A stretch of 64,000 nucleotides of DNA from NCBI GenBank assembly GCA_031761405.1, contig JASEVX010000001.1, forward strand, positions 40,599,728 through 40,663,727, in the 5' to 3' direction. Every line of letters begins with the position of its first letter. Positions within the stretch are counted from its first letter, which is position 1. This document shows positions 30,044 through 45,000 of this stretch, piece after piece. Both the position numbers and the translations under genes were made by a program. The notes beneath the pieces are model-generated. The model did no database searches and had not been told where the DNA came from. It saw nothing but the letters and a program-made list of their open reading frames with translations. This DNA comes from Serripes groenlandicus. Lineage: Eukaryota > Mollusca > Bivalvia > Cardiida > Cardiidae.

Positions 30044-33000
30044 CTGAAAGAAAAAGATAGCTGTAAGAGGCAAGAGGCAAAAGCATTGCAGCAGACAAGT
30101 TAAAAAAAAATCATGTGACAGAAAGAAAAATTGCTTTACTCTTTTCAATAATGATAGTTTTTTCATTTTTAGAAATTTTACAGATTCTAGTCTAGATGTT
30201 TCTTACCCTTTCCCACATATAGACTCCTTTTGACGCCTCTGCAGCAGACGACTTTTGAAAACATCATGACAAAAGGAGCAATTGCTCAAAACAAGCAATT
30301 TCCAAAAGATCGTCTGCCAAAGATTTGTTGTATGTGGGAAAGGGTTAACATAAAGACCCAGTATTTATAAATGATACTACAAATTGCAATAAGTATGTTG
30401 ATAACCCTAATGTTTTTAACTCTGTATTGAAGATATAACTTGATAGTCCTAAGAAAAGAAATAACTGTTTTCTATGCTAAAATTAATTGAAGATTACTCT
30501 CATTTGTACATATGACTAGGGAGTTTCCATAACATACAGTCAAACCTCGGTGTCTCAAATGCAGGGCCCAAACTAAATAGTTTGACCTATCCATATTTCA
30601 AAGCATCCAATTTTGGACTTTACGTCAACGATGAAGAGCTTTGTCTTGACTATAAATTATATTCATGTAGTTTTTGTAGTGATAACACATAAGTATTAAT
30701 GTAATATTACCAGTGGCTTTTCTTCTTATCACAAACACATTTATGACCTAGAGCTTTTAAGGTACAATTTACAATTATTGATTAATAATGCAACTGTTAG
30801 CCCCTAATTGTTACAATCTGAACTACAAACATCTCCTGTGCGAATATCACCTAATTGTGATAAATACGCACTGCCTGAATCAAGAAACCAAACGATTGTC
30901 GCGATTAATTGAAGGTGTGAAAAATAGTTGACTGAAAGGTGACAATTTACTGGTTTGACCAATCCATGTATAATATGTACACTTGATACATCAAAATTCA
31001 AAGGGACCGTTGATATGGTTTGAGAGTTTGGGGGAAGGTGTTAGAGCTATCCATAGTAGAACAACTTCTATTTTATAGGGGTTTAGTCGGGACCGAGAGA
31101 CCAGCTCGAGCTTTCCCATGTTGGAGCCACCGAGGTTTGACTGTACCAGGCAACTTCACATATTTGTCATTTAACAAGATCTCGGGCTGAGGGTGTCTTG
31201 CCCTTCTTGGGAAACTGCAAATTAAATAGTAAAAATATGAAGAAGAAAAAAACAAGAGGGCCATGAGGCCCTGGAATCGCTCACCTGAGAATGGGCTATT
31301 TAAGACATAACTCTCTCATGCTCAAGCCAAACATGTGGCTTCCAGTGTTAACAAGATTTCTCTTAAATTTGGTCTAGTGACCTACTTTTTGACATGACAT
31401 GACCCATATTTGAACTTGGCCTAGATATCAACAGGACAAACTTTCTGATAAAGTTTCAATATGCTCAAGTTTAAAATACTGCTTCTAGAGTGTAAACAAG
31501 ATTTTCCTTAAATTTGGCCTAGTGACCTAGTTTTTGACCGGACATAACCCATATTCGAACTTGGCCTAGATATCATCAAGACAAACTTTCTGATAAAGTT
31601 TCAACATGCTCAAGTTTAAAATGTGGCTTTCAGAGTGTTAACAAGATTTTCCATCAATTTGGCCTAGTGACCTAGTTTTTGACCGGACATGACCCATATT
31701 CGAACTTGGCCTAGATATCATCAAGACAAACTTTCTGACAAAGTTTCAACATGCTCAAGTTTAAAATGTGGCTTCCAGAGTGTTAACAAGATTTTCCTTC
31801 AATTTGGCCTAGTGACCTAGTTTTTGACCCGACATGACCTATATTCGAACTTGGCCTAGCTATCACTAACACAAACATTCTGACAAAGTTTCAACATGCT
31901 CAAGCGGCTTCAGGAGTGTTAACAAGATTTTCCTTAAATTTGACCTAGTGACCTAGCTTTTGACCCCACATGACCCAGTTTCGAACTTGGCCTAGAGTTG
32001 ATGGAGACATTATGTTCTGATAAACTTTCATAAAGATTGGATGCAAAATGTTGCCTCTAGAGTAGTAACAAGCAAATGTTGACGACGGACAAAAGGCGAT
32101 CACAATAACTCACCTTGAGCACTACGTGCTCTGGTGAGCTAAAAATCAAGTTGATGATACGTAAAAAGTAGGGATGGCAACGGTTACCGATATTACTAAC
32201 CGGTTACTCGGTTAACCGTATAGATTCATAGACAACAAATCCGAGCTGTGTTATTGTTGTTGTTCTTTTAACGCGCATTTCCTGGTCATGTATAAATTAG
32301 ACTAGAACGTTGTTATCAGAACGTTTTCGTTCGTGTCAACCAACTTAAAATAATTTTATTTTTTTAATTTATAGTTGAGAAAATAATATTTTTTTTAACG
32401 AATTGACCGTTATGCGATTTATAATATGTTGAATGAAAGAGATGCATAGATACCAACTAAGGGGAAAATGTGTTAGAAACTCTTTAAATCTTCTAATCCG
32501 ATTGGTAAATAATTTCCATGTTTAAAGCAACATTGAAAAGCTTTAAAACATTGAGAAAACGGTTAAATTAAGTAAAACTTACTCCTTTTTAATTATAGGC
32601 TAATTATAATAAGTATTTCACAGATGTATTTCCAAATACAACAATTCGAATTTATCAAATTCATTCGAATAACATTAATACGAAAAAAAAACATAAATGG
32701 GTTTTTTCGTTTAAAGGTAACAGGTGTGATTTTTTTTTTTTTCAATAACCCATGAAGCTTTCTGAAATGAAACTGGCCAAATCCATGGGGGTCGCCATTT
32801 TGGGTATGTATAAAATGAGACGAAAAAAAAATGGATTGAAAATTATTGTCGTCTTTTTAATCTTTTTTTAAATCGATATTTTGGGTATGTATAAAATGAG
32901 ACGAAAAACACGGATTAAAAATTATTGTCGTCTTTTTAATCATTATTTTTTTAAATCGATATTTAAGAGCATTAAAGGGCTGTGTTATGTCGGAATTAAC

Positions 33001-36000
33001 ATTTGTACGAAAAGTTAAAAATAAATGGAACTCTGTAAGAAATATGTTTTCCCGTTCGTAAAAAAACCCCGACCTCATAAGTCTTCTTACGCCCGAACCT
33101 ATATTTTGACTGTATCGTAGCCAAAGAAGGACGTGACGTCATTTCCGTAACACTTCATCTTGGCGTAACGTCAATGGAGCAGCGTTGTTTCCCGCAAAAA
33201 AAGTGGTATCAACATGAAAGACCCCAAATTCCTATACATGAGCTATTGACTCACTCATTCAAAGAATAATTATTTATCAAACATTGTGGCAAAAGGATAA
33301 CTTTCTCATAAGGAGAAATTGTTCTTTTGGCGACAATCTTTTCCTAAATTGTTTGTTGCAAAGGCCTCAGAAACCGTCTCTAATAGGGAAAGGGTTCAAC
33401 AAAAATGTGACCCCTTACATAATTTGTTCCAGTCATATTCACTGGTTGAAAACGGCAGTCGCCAGGTGGCATCAGGAAAGGGCTGATCTATTTGCTTCTT
33501 TACCATAATGCAGGTGATCGATTAAGGATCATCTTGGCATTCATGTTTTAACCTCGTTCATTATAAATGTATTCCTTGATTTTCTGAAAGTCTTTACTTT
33601 ATTATTTTCTGTTGATAATGCAAGAAACATGACATTAACATTATTATTGTCTAGTAAATTACTTATAAATCCCTTTTTATGGCCAAAGTATGCTCTTTAA
33701 TTTTTGTTTATAATTATCTTGCGTTTTTTTCGTAAATAGGTAGCACCTATAGATATATTAAGTTCTTATCATATATTTCTAGCCTTGTATTAGACATCAA
33801 AGGTTTTTTAAAAGAAAAAAACTGTCCTGTAATTAATTGTTTGATCAGCCACAATTATTCGAAAACAAACGGTCATCCAATACAATCAAGTGTGCCCGTT
33901 TTCACAGTTATGTAAACATTCCCGATCGAGGTGTGAATAATTAACTTCAGGTTAGATACGTGTGACAAATTGAAAAGAACAAAAGGTGAAATACAACTGT
34001 TTTTATTTTTCCGAGTACCGGGTAACCGATTAATCGCTGCGCCCGAAAAAGGAACTCCTATGCTAACTCCACATTCATGGGCTAGTTAAAAAATACAGAA
34101 TCAGATAATGCAGACAGTTATGTTTATGAACTATTTCTGAAAAGGTGTTAATATTAGATAAATATATATACCATCTAGCTTCATCAGTTTGGGCAACCTT
34201 TTCCCAACCCAGTCCCTGTAGCCCTGGAGACTACCTTGACTTTGAGTTATTTCATCTTCAAGTGGATTTCCAACAAACACCAAATCTTTAAGGCACGGTA
34301 AGTCAGCCTGTGTGCAAATAATTATAAGATATATTGAGCGAATGGGAGTTCGGTTTTATCTGCTTACTGCAACACTGTCCATATGCACAGAGTCGCCAAA
34401 GCCTTCACTTTACATGTATATTTGGTAAAGTTTTTGTTACAATTTCCAATAATAAGGAATATAGCCCCAATATGAGCTGTCCCACGAGAAAACCAATATT
34501 ATGGACTCTTCGTAATGTATCGATCCAGATCGGCCTGTGCAGACAGATCCGGGCCAACACATTCCGTCTCGGGGGGGAATAGATGTATAGAGAAATGATT
34601 CCTAAAATAAAATCCACAGGAGGCAAAAATTGTCAGTCCGGGTTAGCCTGCGTGGCATGCTTCGGCTGATCCAGGTCGAGTCCACAATATTGGTTTTCAC
34701 GCGGGACGGCTCATATGTTTAACCTTTCCCAAATACAATAAATCTGCAGCAGACGACTTTGAAAACATATTGGCAAAAACGTGGCAAATCTCTAAAAAGT
34801 GTTATTAAAGCATAGAGTTGAAAAATAATCGTGGGTTGTCAAAAGGAGAAATTTGTCATTATTAACAAATTCTCCTTTGGCCACAATGTTTTCAAAAAGC
34901 TGTCTGCTGCAAAGGCGGCAGAAAGCATCTATATGAGGTAAGGGTTAAATCCTGTGACCATTTTGGCAAAAGGAGAAATTTTGCTCTGGCAAAAGGAGAA
35001 ATTGCTCTGACAAAATATGCCAACTGACTTTCATCTATACTCAATAATGGTACTGTCATTTTTAGAGGTTTCCTATATTCTAGTCAACAGCTGCAGATCC
35101 ATTGTATGTTGGAAACGGTTATCATCAGTTACTCAAATTGGGGATAAAGAAGGATATAGCTGTAATGCTTAAGTTAGATATTAATCAGTTCATAAAACTT
35201 TTATATTTCCCAGTTTTCCATCTAAAGCACAAATCCTCTTTTATCTGCAGCAGATGACTCTTTAAAAGATTGTGGCAAAAGGTGAAATTATTAAAAACAA
35301 ACAATGCATTGACTAGGCGCAAACAGGTTGTAAATGTAGATCTATGTAATTTTAATAGCAGTTACAACAGTTTCTTGCTGAGCCATCAAATTTTAGCTTC
35401 AACATTTTCAACTCTATTTGTTATAAAGATTTTAATTGCCCATAGAACTTTTGCTCATGTTTTCTACCCTGAGGTATATTTACATGCTCAATACAAACAA
35501 GACTTATTATTGGCCAGTAAAGTCATAAGGAATAAGAATTCTGGTGTTAAATGATCAATGGTAATTATATGATTAATACAAAATATTTTGAAAGAATATG
35601 TAATTTCTCAAAACTGTGGCGAAGTTCACTTATATGAAATATTTATTAAAAAAAAGAGCTGTCTGTAAGACAGCATGCTCAACTTTTTTTAGTGTTGAAT
35701 ACATAAAACGAAACTTTTACAGTAAAAGGCAAAACAAAAATCCTTGACAGAGTTACCTTCTCTTTTCTACAAATTGGGGTCATGATGGTACACAATTATC
35801 ACAAGTTTCACAGCAATATCCTACAGGGTTAAGTCAATAATTGGATATTATCCAGATTCAATGTATTTCCAAGTCAAATAAGGGCCATAATTCTGACAAA
35901 AACCTTCAAAAATGTATTCACTCTTGTCTGTTGATGACGGTTATGGCGGTCTATAAGTAGTGTAAGTGTACAAGCTATATACCAAAATAAAAAGTAAAAA

Positions 36001-39000
36001 AAGGCCATAATTCTTACAAAAACCTTTATGTACTTTTGTCTGTTGATGTATGTAATGATGGAAACAAGTGTTGAAAGTGATAAAGGAATATATCTGTTAT
36101 GGTTTTGACAAATTAGTGGTACAAAAAACTTAACCAAGGTGTAACGCAACACTGACGCTGAGGCCAGAAGGATAGCTTGCCTTTTCCTTGAAAAGTCGAG
36201 CTAAAGAGTGGTTACTCTTTTAGTTTCTATAATAAACAAGTTTAAGTTTTATATGATAAACAAAAATCTTACCAGTTTTTCAAATTCATTCTTATCTTTT
36301 ACTTCGTTGTTGCACATGAATAAAACCTGTAAAATAAAACAGCATGAATATATAACCATTCATCGAAGTAGATCTCTATATAACCAAATTACACTCCCCA
36401 TTTCATACAGGTACATATTTGAATCATCTCAATTGATTTGTCTTTCAAGATATCTTGACCGTTTCCCACATACAACAAATCTTCAGCAAACAACTTAATG
36501 AAAGGGGTAATTATTGGATATAGTTTAAAACATTATGAAAAATGGAGAAACTGCTCATTATAAGCAATCTCTCCTTTTGCCACAAGGTTTTCAAAAGTTT
36601 TCTGTGCTACTTTCCAACTTATAGACTCATCTGCAGCATACAACTTACAAGTTTTACAAACATTGTAGCAACAAGAAAAAAGCAAACTCATCCTCACTTC
36701 TCTTTTGAACTTTTAAACAATGAAAGATTTCTGCCACAAGTTAAAAAAAAATGGTAGCTTAAAATTTGGTTGTGTACACACAGCAGGTGATTTTATACCA
36801 ACTCTGACATGACCTGTGAAATGTGAATTTTCCAATGCTCCCTCGACATAAAATCTCTAAATATATAGAGTTTTAAAGAATTACACTCACAATTGAAAGT
36901 TCTGTGATGTTTTGTACACAGGGTATCAACTAATTAAAGAAACCGTTACCTTGAAAATTGGACTGTTTGTCAGTGAAATGTGAAACAATTAAAGCTCCTC
37001 TGTACGAAAGAATTGTATGAATGATGTGATGTACACACAGTAGGCTAATTAAAGCAACTGTCACCTCGACATTTGGTAACAGGTCAATTAAAATTGAAAA
37101 CGAACATGTTCTCTTGGCTAATTAAAGCAACTGTCACCTTGACATTTGGTAACAGGTCAATTAAAACTGAAAACGTCCATGTTCTCTTGACACTGAACAT
37201 CTCTATGAAGTATGAATAAATTCTGCCCTCAAGGAAAATTGCAAGAGCAAGACAACATTTTATAGACATATAATAGCCAGTGTCACATTGTCCTTTGATG
37301 CACAGTGAAGCAAAAACTCATTCAAGCTCCCTTGAACCTGAAACCTGGTATGAAGGGTATGTAGGACTTTCGCCCACATACCAATGAGCAAGATCAATGC
37401 CATAATCCATACAGAAAAACGGTCAAGGGCTACCTTTTGTATAACACATTGTGATGATAATAACAAGAGGCCCGAGATGGCCCGAGATGGCCAGTATTGC
37501 TGCCCTGCCATTAGGCAGAAATTAAATCTCCAAGCAGCATTGCTCCCTGGTGGCCATGTTTTTTGACCAATCAACATGGCTTGAACATGGCTTGAAGGAA
37601 TCTGATAGAGGGTCAATTAGGAACATTTCTACAAAATAATTTGAAAATCAGCCCGACACTTTCGGAGTAGAAGATTTTTAAAGTTTTCACTATAGCCATA
37701 TAAGGCAAAATAGTCCCGCCTCCTGGCAGCCATAGTTTTCGACCAATCTACATGGCTGATAGAGGGTCAGTCTAGGAATATTTCTACAAAATTATTTTTA
37801 AATCAGCCTTCACTATAGACATATTAGGCAAAATAGCCCCACCCTCTGGTGGCCATTTGTGTCGACCAATCAACATGGCTTTAAGGAATCTGATAGAGGG
37901 TCTCCCAAGAAACATTTCTACAAAATTATTTGAAAATTGGCCAAACATTTTCGTCGGAGAAGATTTTTTAAGTTTTCACTATAGCCCCGCCCCTTGGCTT
38001 GAAGGAATCTGATAGAGGGTCACCCAAGGAACATTTCAACAAAGTTATTTGAAAATCGGCTTGACACTTTCGGAGAAGAAGATTTTTTATGTTTTCACTA
38101 TAGCCATATAAGGCAAAATAGCCCAGCCCTCTGGCGGTCATGTTTTTTAAACCAATCAACATGGCTTGAAGGAATGTGATAGAGGGTTACCAAAGATCAT
38201 TTCTACACTGACACTTTTGGCGGAGAAGATTTTTAAAGTTTTCCCTTTTTTTCTCTTTCGGCCTTATGCCGTGGCGTGGTGTCTTTCGTCAGTACGTGCG
38301 TCCGTAAACAATTGCTTGTAAACGCGATACAGTCTTCAGTTTTGATTGTATCTCAATAAAATGTATACAGTAGTTAGATATCCATGAGAGCTAGGTTCCT
38401 TTCGCAAACCAATTTGAAATTGTCAAAATTGCTATAATAGAGCTTGTGAACACAATGGAGGTTCCATTTACTATCTGATCTTCACCAAACTTACACAGTA
38501 GTTAGGTATCCATGAGAGCTTGGCTCCTGCTGCAAACCAGCCAGATCTGGCCATGCAAGACTGGATTATGGCCTTTGAAATTTTCAGAATTGCTATAATA
38601 GAGCTTGTGAACGCAATAAAGTCTTCAGTTTTGATTGTATCTCAATCAAACTTATACAGTAGTTAGATATCCATGAGAGCTTAGTTCCTTTCGCAAACCA
38701 GCCAGATCTGTCCATGCAAGACTGGATTATGGTCCTTGGAATTGTCGAAATTCTTATAATAGAGCTTGAGAACACAATAGAGGCTCCATTTAGTATCTGA
38801 TCTTCACCAAAGTTACACAGTAGTTAGGTATACATGAGTTTGGTTCCTTTTGCAAAACAGTTAGATCTGCCCATGCATGACTGGATTATGGCCCTTGAAA
38901 TTGTCAAAATTGCTATAATAGAGCTTTGGAACGCGATAAAATCTACCAAATACCTACAAAGAGACTTGCCTGTCTTACTTGCGAACATTGCAACCTTCTG

Positions 39001-42000
39001 TCTCCATAATGCTGCAGACATACACAACTAATTTCTTGTGTCAGACAATATTTCACATTGTTTTTATCCATCACTTTTTGTTAATATATCTGTTCAAAAC
39101 ATGAATTAAACTTGCATGCTTCCTTATATATGTATCATATATTTCATAAAGGCATACACAAAAATATTTAGTCAACAACTGCACTAAATCTACCTTTGTT
39201 TTATCAATACTATGTCTGTAGTTCACTTTTCAAACACATCACCAGTTACACTCAGCAACTTGCCAAATTACTTGTTTATTTGAATAAATATACAGTTCAT
39301 TATAAACTAGACTTGCTTATTCCTCTTTCCTTTGTTGTCCCCATCCCAGTAGAGCATAGGCCCTCATGGGCCATTTGTTTCAGTTGCCAAAGAAATCAAT
39401 TCTTTGAACAGTTTTGAAAGAAAACATTCTCAAAGTTGATTCATTGGTTGTAGGAAAATGTGAACATATGGACAGACCATGAGTGATCACAATAGCTCAT
39501 CCCACATTAATCCTTACCCTCATATAGATGCTTTCTTACGCCTCAGCAGCAGACGGCCTTTTGAAAACATAGTAACAAAAGAAGAAATTGCACAAAACGT
39601 GCAATTTCTCCTTTTGTCACAATGTTTTCCACTTTGAGTCATAGGTTATCCATTCAATTATAGAGATTTTCCATTATTTGACAAAATATGTTTCTTACTT
39701 AAACTAATATATAATGTGCCATTGATTATAAGAGAAATATTCAAAATAGTATTAAACGAAAATATGAAGGTGTAATTGGTTAAACAAGTTGAATCATATT
39801 GGGAAAAAAGAGATAGTGCTCGTTTTGAGCAATTTCTACTTTCATCACAATGTTTCCAAAAGAAGTCTGCTGCAGAGGCATCGGAAAGGGTTTACATGTG
39901 GGAAAGTGTTGAAGCACTTCAAACTTTACATCTAAAAGGCAGCCAAATATTATAGTAATATCTTTACAAGTGTTAATATAAAGTTCAACCAGTTGAATAT
40001 TATTGTTTTGACTAATTTAAATCCACTGACGACTGTGTTATTCTCCAAATAAGATTGATCTGTCACAGTCATATGGTAGAGAGATCAGAGAACTAAGTGT
40101 GTTATGTATTCATCAGCATGTGACAGATCAATTAACACAGCCTACACCAGCATTAGAATGTTACATTTAACCCTTTCCCAGATATTGTAGGTTTCTGACG
40201 CCTCTGCAGCAGACAAATTTTGAAAACACTATGGCAAAAGGAGAAATTGCTAGTGATGAGCAATTCCACCTTTTGATACAATGTTTTCAACTACATTCAC
40301 TGATTATTATAGAGATATTCCTTATTTTGATATATTTGTTTGAATGTCGTCTGCTGCAGATTTGTTGTATGTGGGAAAGGGTTAAACAAGATAAAGCAAG
40401 TGAGAAACATAATACAATCAAACATCTGACAGAAAAGTACAAATTACCTTGCTTAGTTATATCTGAATTTATACAATATTGCAATTTGACATATTTATAT
40501 CTTACACAGGAGCTTTAATATTTGCTTAAATAGCAGTGAATCGAAATGTTTCCTGTGTGAAAAAGACATATTCAAAGGGTTATATGGTCAAATAAGAATT
40601 TTAAAGCATGCAAAACGGCCCTTATCTAGAGCTCTAAACTCTTTAACCCTTTCCCTCATATAGACACTTTCTGACGCCTCTGCAGCAGATGGCTTTTTGA
40701 AAACATAGTGACAAAACAAGCAATTTCTCCTTTTGCCCCAATATTTTCCACTTTTTAGGTTATCCATTCAATAATAGAGATTTTCTATTTTTTGACAAAT
40801 ATGTTCAAAGCCGTCGTCTGCTGCAGAATTGTCGTATGTGAAAAAGGGTTAATTAAATAAAAGTAAAATTTCCAAAATTTGCATTTGATCAATAAAGAAT
40901 AAGATAAAGAATAAGATGGAACTGCAAGTGAGATTCTGGTAACGTGTAAATAAAAGAATAAAAGGTAATTCTATGATAATTATATCATTTAAAAAAAATA
41001 TTCATTTCCCATTTGGGACGCATTCTGACACATCTGCAGTTATCTTGTAAAAAAAAAAATGCACATGAGAAACTGCTCATAAATTCCTCCTTTTGACACA
41101 ATGTTTTAAAATTTACATATTCAATCATTTTCATATTTTTTCCTTTCTGTTTATTAAGTCATCTGCTGCAGATTTGTTGTGTGGAGGGTTTAAGTATAAT
41201 TGGTATTGTTCGGTGTTTTACACCGCTTTCAAAAAAAAATCAGTTATATCCCGGCGTTTCCTGGGCAAGTTACCATTACTACAGGTCCAGTTATCCTGAC
41301 AGCAGCCAGTCACTCGTAATGATCACCCTGCAACCCTGAGCACCAAGAAGGGAATCCAATACTTCTATTTGTAAAGTCATAGGTATCTAGGCTGTGGACA
41401 GAACCTGACACCTTCTACACCCTAGACAGACACTCTACCACTACACCAACAAGGCGATCTGGGTTCAAGTGTAATGATATCTAACTGAACTGAAACTGTC
41501 TATACATAAATGAAAGCTTTTTAAGATTATAAATTCTTACCTGTAATTTTTTCAGCACATTGATTCCTTTCAGTTTTTCTATCCTATTATAGGATATCCA
41601 CAATTCCACCAAAGTTTCGCCGACAGCTTCCTTGTTAAATGAATGAGAACAGTTGGAGGTTACATAAAGTAACGAAACATGTCAAATAATTGAGTCACTT
41701 TCATCCTCTCCCACATGCAGATGACTTTTGAAAACATTGTGGTCAAAGGAGAAATGGCCCACTATGAGCAATGTCTCATTTTGCACAATATTTTAATTTA
41801 TTTTCAACTATTTAATTGTCATTTTATGAAAGAGTTTCTATAGATCTGTCTCTGCATCATTGGCTAACTTGTCTCAGGAAAGTTAAATATTGCACATTTT
41901 GCCATTTGAATCTCATTGCATGATTGCAGAGGCATATCATTTTTTTCACTTGTAGTCATAATGCTAAGTTTGGTTTTTCCTGTGGCAACATTTCATTTTT

Positions 42001-45000
42001 AAATAGAGTCGAAAACATTGTGGCATTAGGAGAATCAGCAATTTCTTCGATTATCACAACATTTTCAAATGTTGTTGGGTGTAGATGCTTCTGTGTGAGG
42101 GAAAGGGTTAACCCTTTCCCACATACAGACAATTTGTGACTCCTCTGTAGCAGATGAGTTTTGAAAACAGTGTGGCAAAAGGGGAGAAGTGCTCAAAACA
42201 AGCAATTTCTCCTTTTGCCACTTTGTTTTAAACTTTATCAAACAATTGTACATTCATTTGATAGAGCTGTTTCATATTTTTCACTAGATTTTTTAGAAGG
42301 AATCTGCTGTAAATGTGTGGTGTGTGGGAAATAATCATATGTAATACAAACAGCTTTGATTGCCTATGTGAATTATTGAGTTTAACCCTTTCCCTCATAC
42401 GACATTTCTGCAGCAGACGACTTTGAACGTATTTCGTCAAAACATAGAAAATCTCCATAATTGAATGGATAACCTATGACAAAAAGTGGAAAACATTGTG
42501 GCAAAAGGAGAAATTGCATGTTTTGTGCAATTTCTTCTTTTGTCACTATGTTTTCAAAAAGTTTCCCCTTTTTTCACAACTTAAATCAAAACTCTTTCAC
42601 AATTTCCCAAGTACAACAATCTGCAACAGATCACCTTAAAAATAACTAGGCAAGTATGTGGAAAATCTCTTTTAATGAAAGTATAATTATTTAAATGAGG
42701 TGAAAATATTGTGACAAAAAAAAGGGAATACATCAGTAAGACTAATTTCTCTTTTGGCAACGAAGATTCTAAAATTCATCTGTGGCTAATGCATTAAACT
42801 GTATCTGCATGTAGAAATGACTTTATTAGTAAAACAAATAAGATAAATGATCATATTGCCATTATCCGTTTTCAAAACATTTTAATGAATATGTTTTAAA
42901 CAAAACAATTTAGTTTCCTTATGCGCCATAGAAACATGAAAGATATGTTGTGTCAAAGTACACAAGAGTGCCCCGAAGCAAACACCAGCACACAACTGGT
43001 TTTACAATGTCGAAAAAGGAGGCATTGAATAGTTATTAAAGCCAGAGTTATGTGAATTGGTATAGACATGCATATACCAAGTTTTTTTTGAAAATGTTGA
43101 GCATTTTTTGAGTTATGAGGTAAGGTAAAAGTTGTGTGATGATGCAGACAACAAGGCCAAGAGTATTACGATAGACCAACATTTTTTTCTTCGAACATGA
43201 CAAACTAAAATTACATACCAAACCAGTAAAGGACTTAATCATGTTTCTTCCCAAAGACAAAATTTGTAAGTTTTCTGAAATAAAGAGAGAAAAGTAACAC
43301 ATTGTATTAACCCTTTCCTACATACAACAATTCTGCTGCAGACAACTTTGAGATCATTTAGTCAAAAATATGGAAACTGTCTATAAATGAAAGAAAAATT
43401 ATTGAACTAAGTTGAAAACACTGTGGCAAATGCAGAAATTGCACATCATAAGCGATTTCTCCTTTTGCCTCAATGTTTTCAAAAGCTGTCTTCTGCAGAA
43501 GTGTCTGAAAGCGTCAGTTGGTTGATTAATTGATTTGGGTTTAACGCCTTTTCAATAAAAATTCAGTAATATCATGGTGACCAGTTCGCCTACCCATGTG
43601 TTTCATGGCTTTCTCACTCCAGTTCTCCAATCAACAGTCTTTCTATGCAACTGGCTGCTTTTCCACATAGGCTGTTACTTAGCCAATTGGTGGAAGACCA
43701 TTGATGCTTGTAGCATTGACCTTTTTCAAAAGTTGGAAAGAATATTGGTTGAGCTAGGGTTCGAAATCACAACCCCATGATTTACAGCCCGACTTGCTAT
43801 CAACTGAGCTACAGGGCTGGAGCTAGGTGGAAAATGGGTTAACACATTCAAAAGATCCACTGCAAGAATGTATGTGAGACATGCCCACATAAATCAAATC
43901 TGCAGAAGATGACAACTTTGAAAAAGCTGAGATGAAAAACCTCTATAAATGAATGAACCATTTTTGAATAGAGCAGAAAACATTAGGCAAAAGGTGAAAT
44001 TGCTCATCATGAAAAGATTTTTGAAAACATTAAAAGGAGAAAAAGTTAATCAGTATGAATTCATAAATTATTCTTTTCATTTATAAACTATAAACATTTT
44101 CCATATGATTTCCATGTTGTCTGCTGCAGATTTGTTGTATGTGCAAAAAGTTTTAATCTTAAAAATATTTATTAATAAAATGTAAAAAATAACTATACTC
44201 ACTGAGACCATTCAAATTTGCAATCTTCTCTATCTGATTTGATGACAAAGAGAGTTGGCTGCAAAGATATAGTGAACAAATACATAATATATTCACAATA
44301 GACGCATGTCATATAATAATATTTTATTCCATATTTGCATGGCCATGCTAGCATGTTGACCATAGTCAGAAACTGTTTCTGTTAAATAGTGAATCATGAA
44401 TTTTATGTAATGCAATGAGCAAAAAAAGAATAAGCTTCTACCCAAATTCCTGTAAAAATTAGTTTTAAACGATGTAACTTTCCCGTTTAGACGGCCCTAA
44501 TTTTTTGTAGAATTAGACGGAATATACTCTAATATACAACAACAGCCTGTGCTTTTTTTTAGGCTTCTATAGTTTCAAAACCTGTCACCTAAATCACTTA
44601 AAATTGTTATATTGTTTTAATATATGCAGACTGATCTGTTTAACCCTTACAGTGCTATATTGTTTTTGCCAATACCTATCCGATCTACTGAATATTTTTC
44701 TTAAAATTCTCTTGTAGAAGGGTATGTTCATATATATGCATGATTTTTTTATGGTTAATTCTTGAATTAAAGTCTACAAACTCTATATGTTTTTTGTTCA
44801 ATATATATTTACCATCATTTTGAGTCAGATTTTGTTTTCAAATTGTTGATATATTTACTGTGACAGGTGAGAAAAAAAAAATACAAACAAAATTATTGTT
44901 TACCGAAATTACCTACAGTCAATAACACAAATGTTTACACTAAACTAATGACATAAACCAAAAGTCACCTTAGAATTGGTAAGTTTATGAAATGTTCATG

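Noticed and set aside
37260..37616. 118-codon open frame on the - strand
   Set aside because: Mostly inside the reverse tandem-core element. The matching + strand element gives similar spurious frames.
43740..43830. Possible functional tRNA gene
   Set aside because: Boxes A and B are present but there is no matching acceptor stem. The sequence continues into a SINE body and tail.
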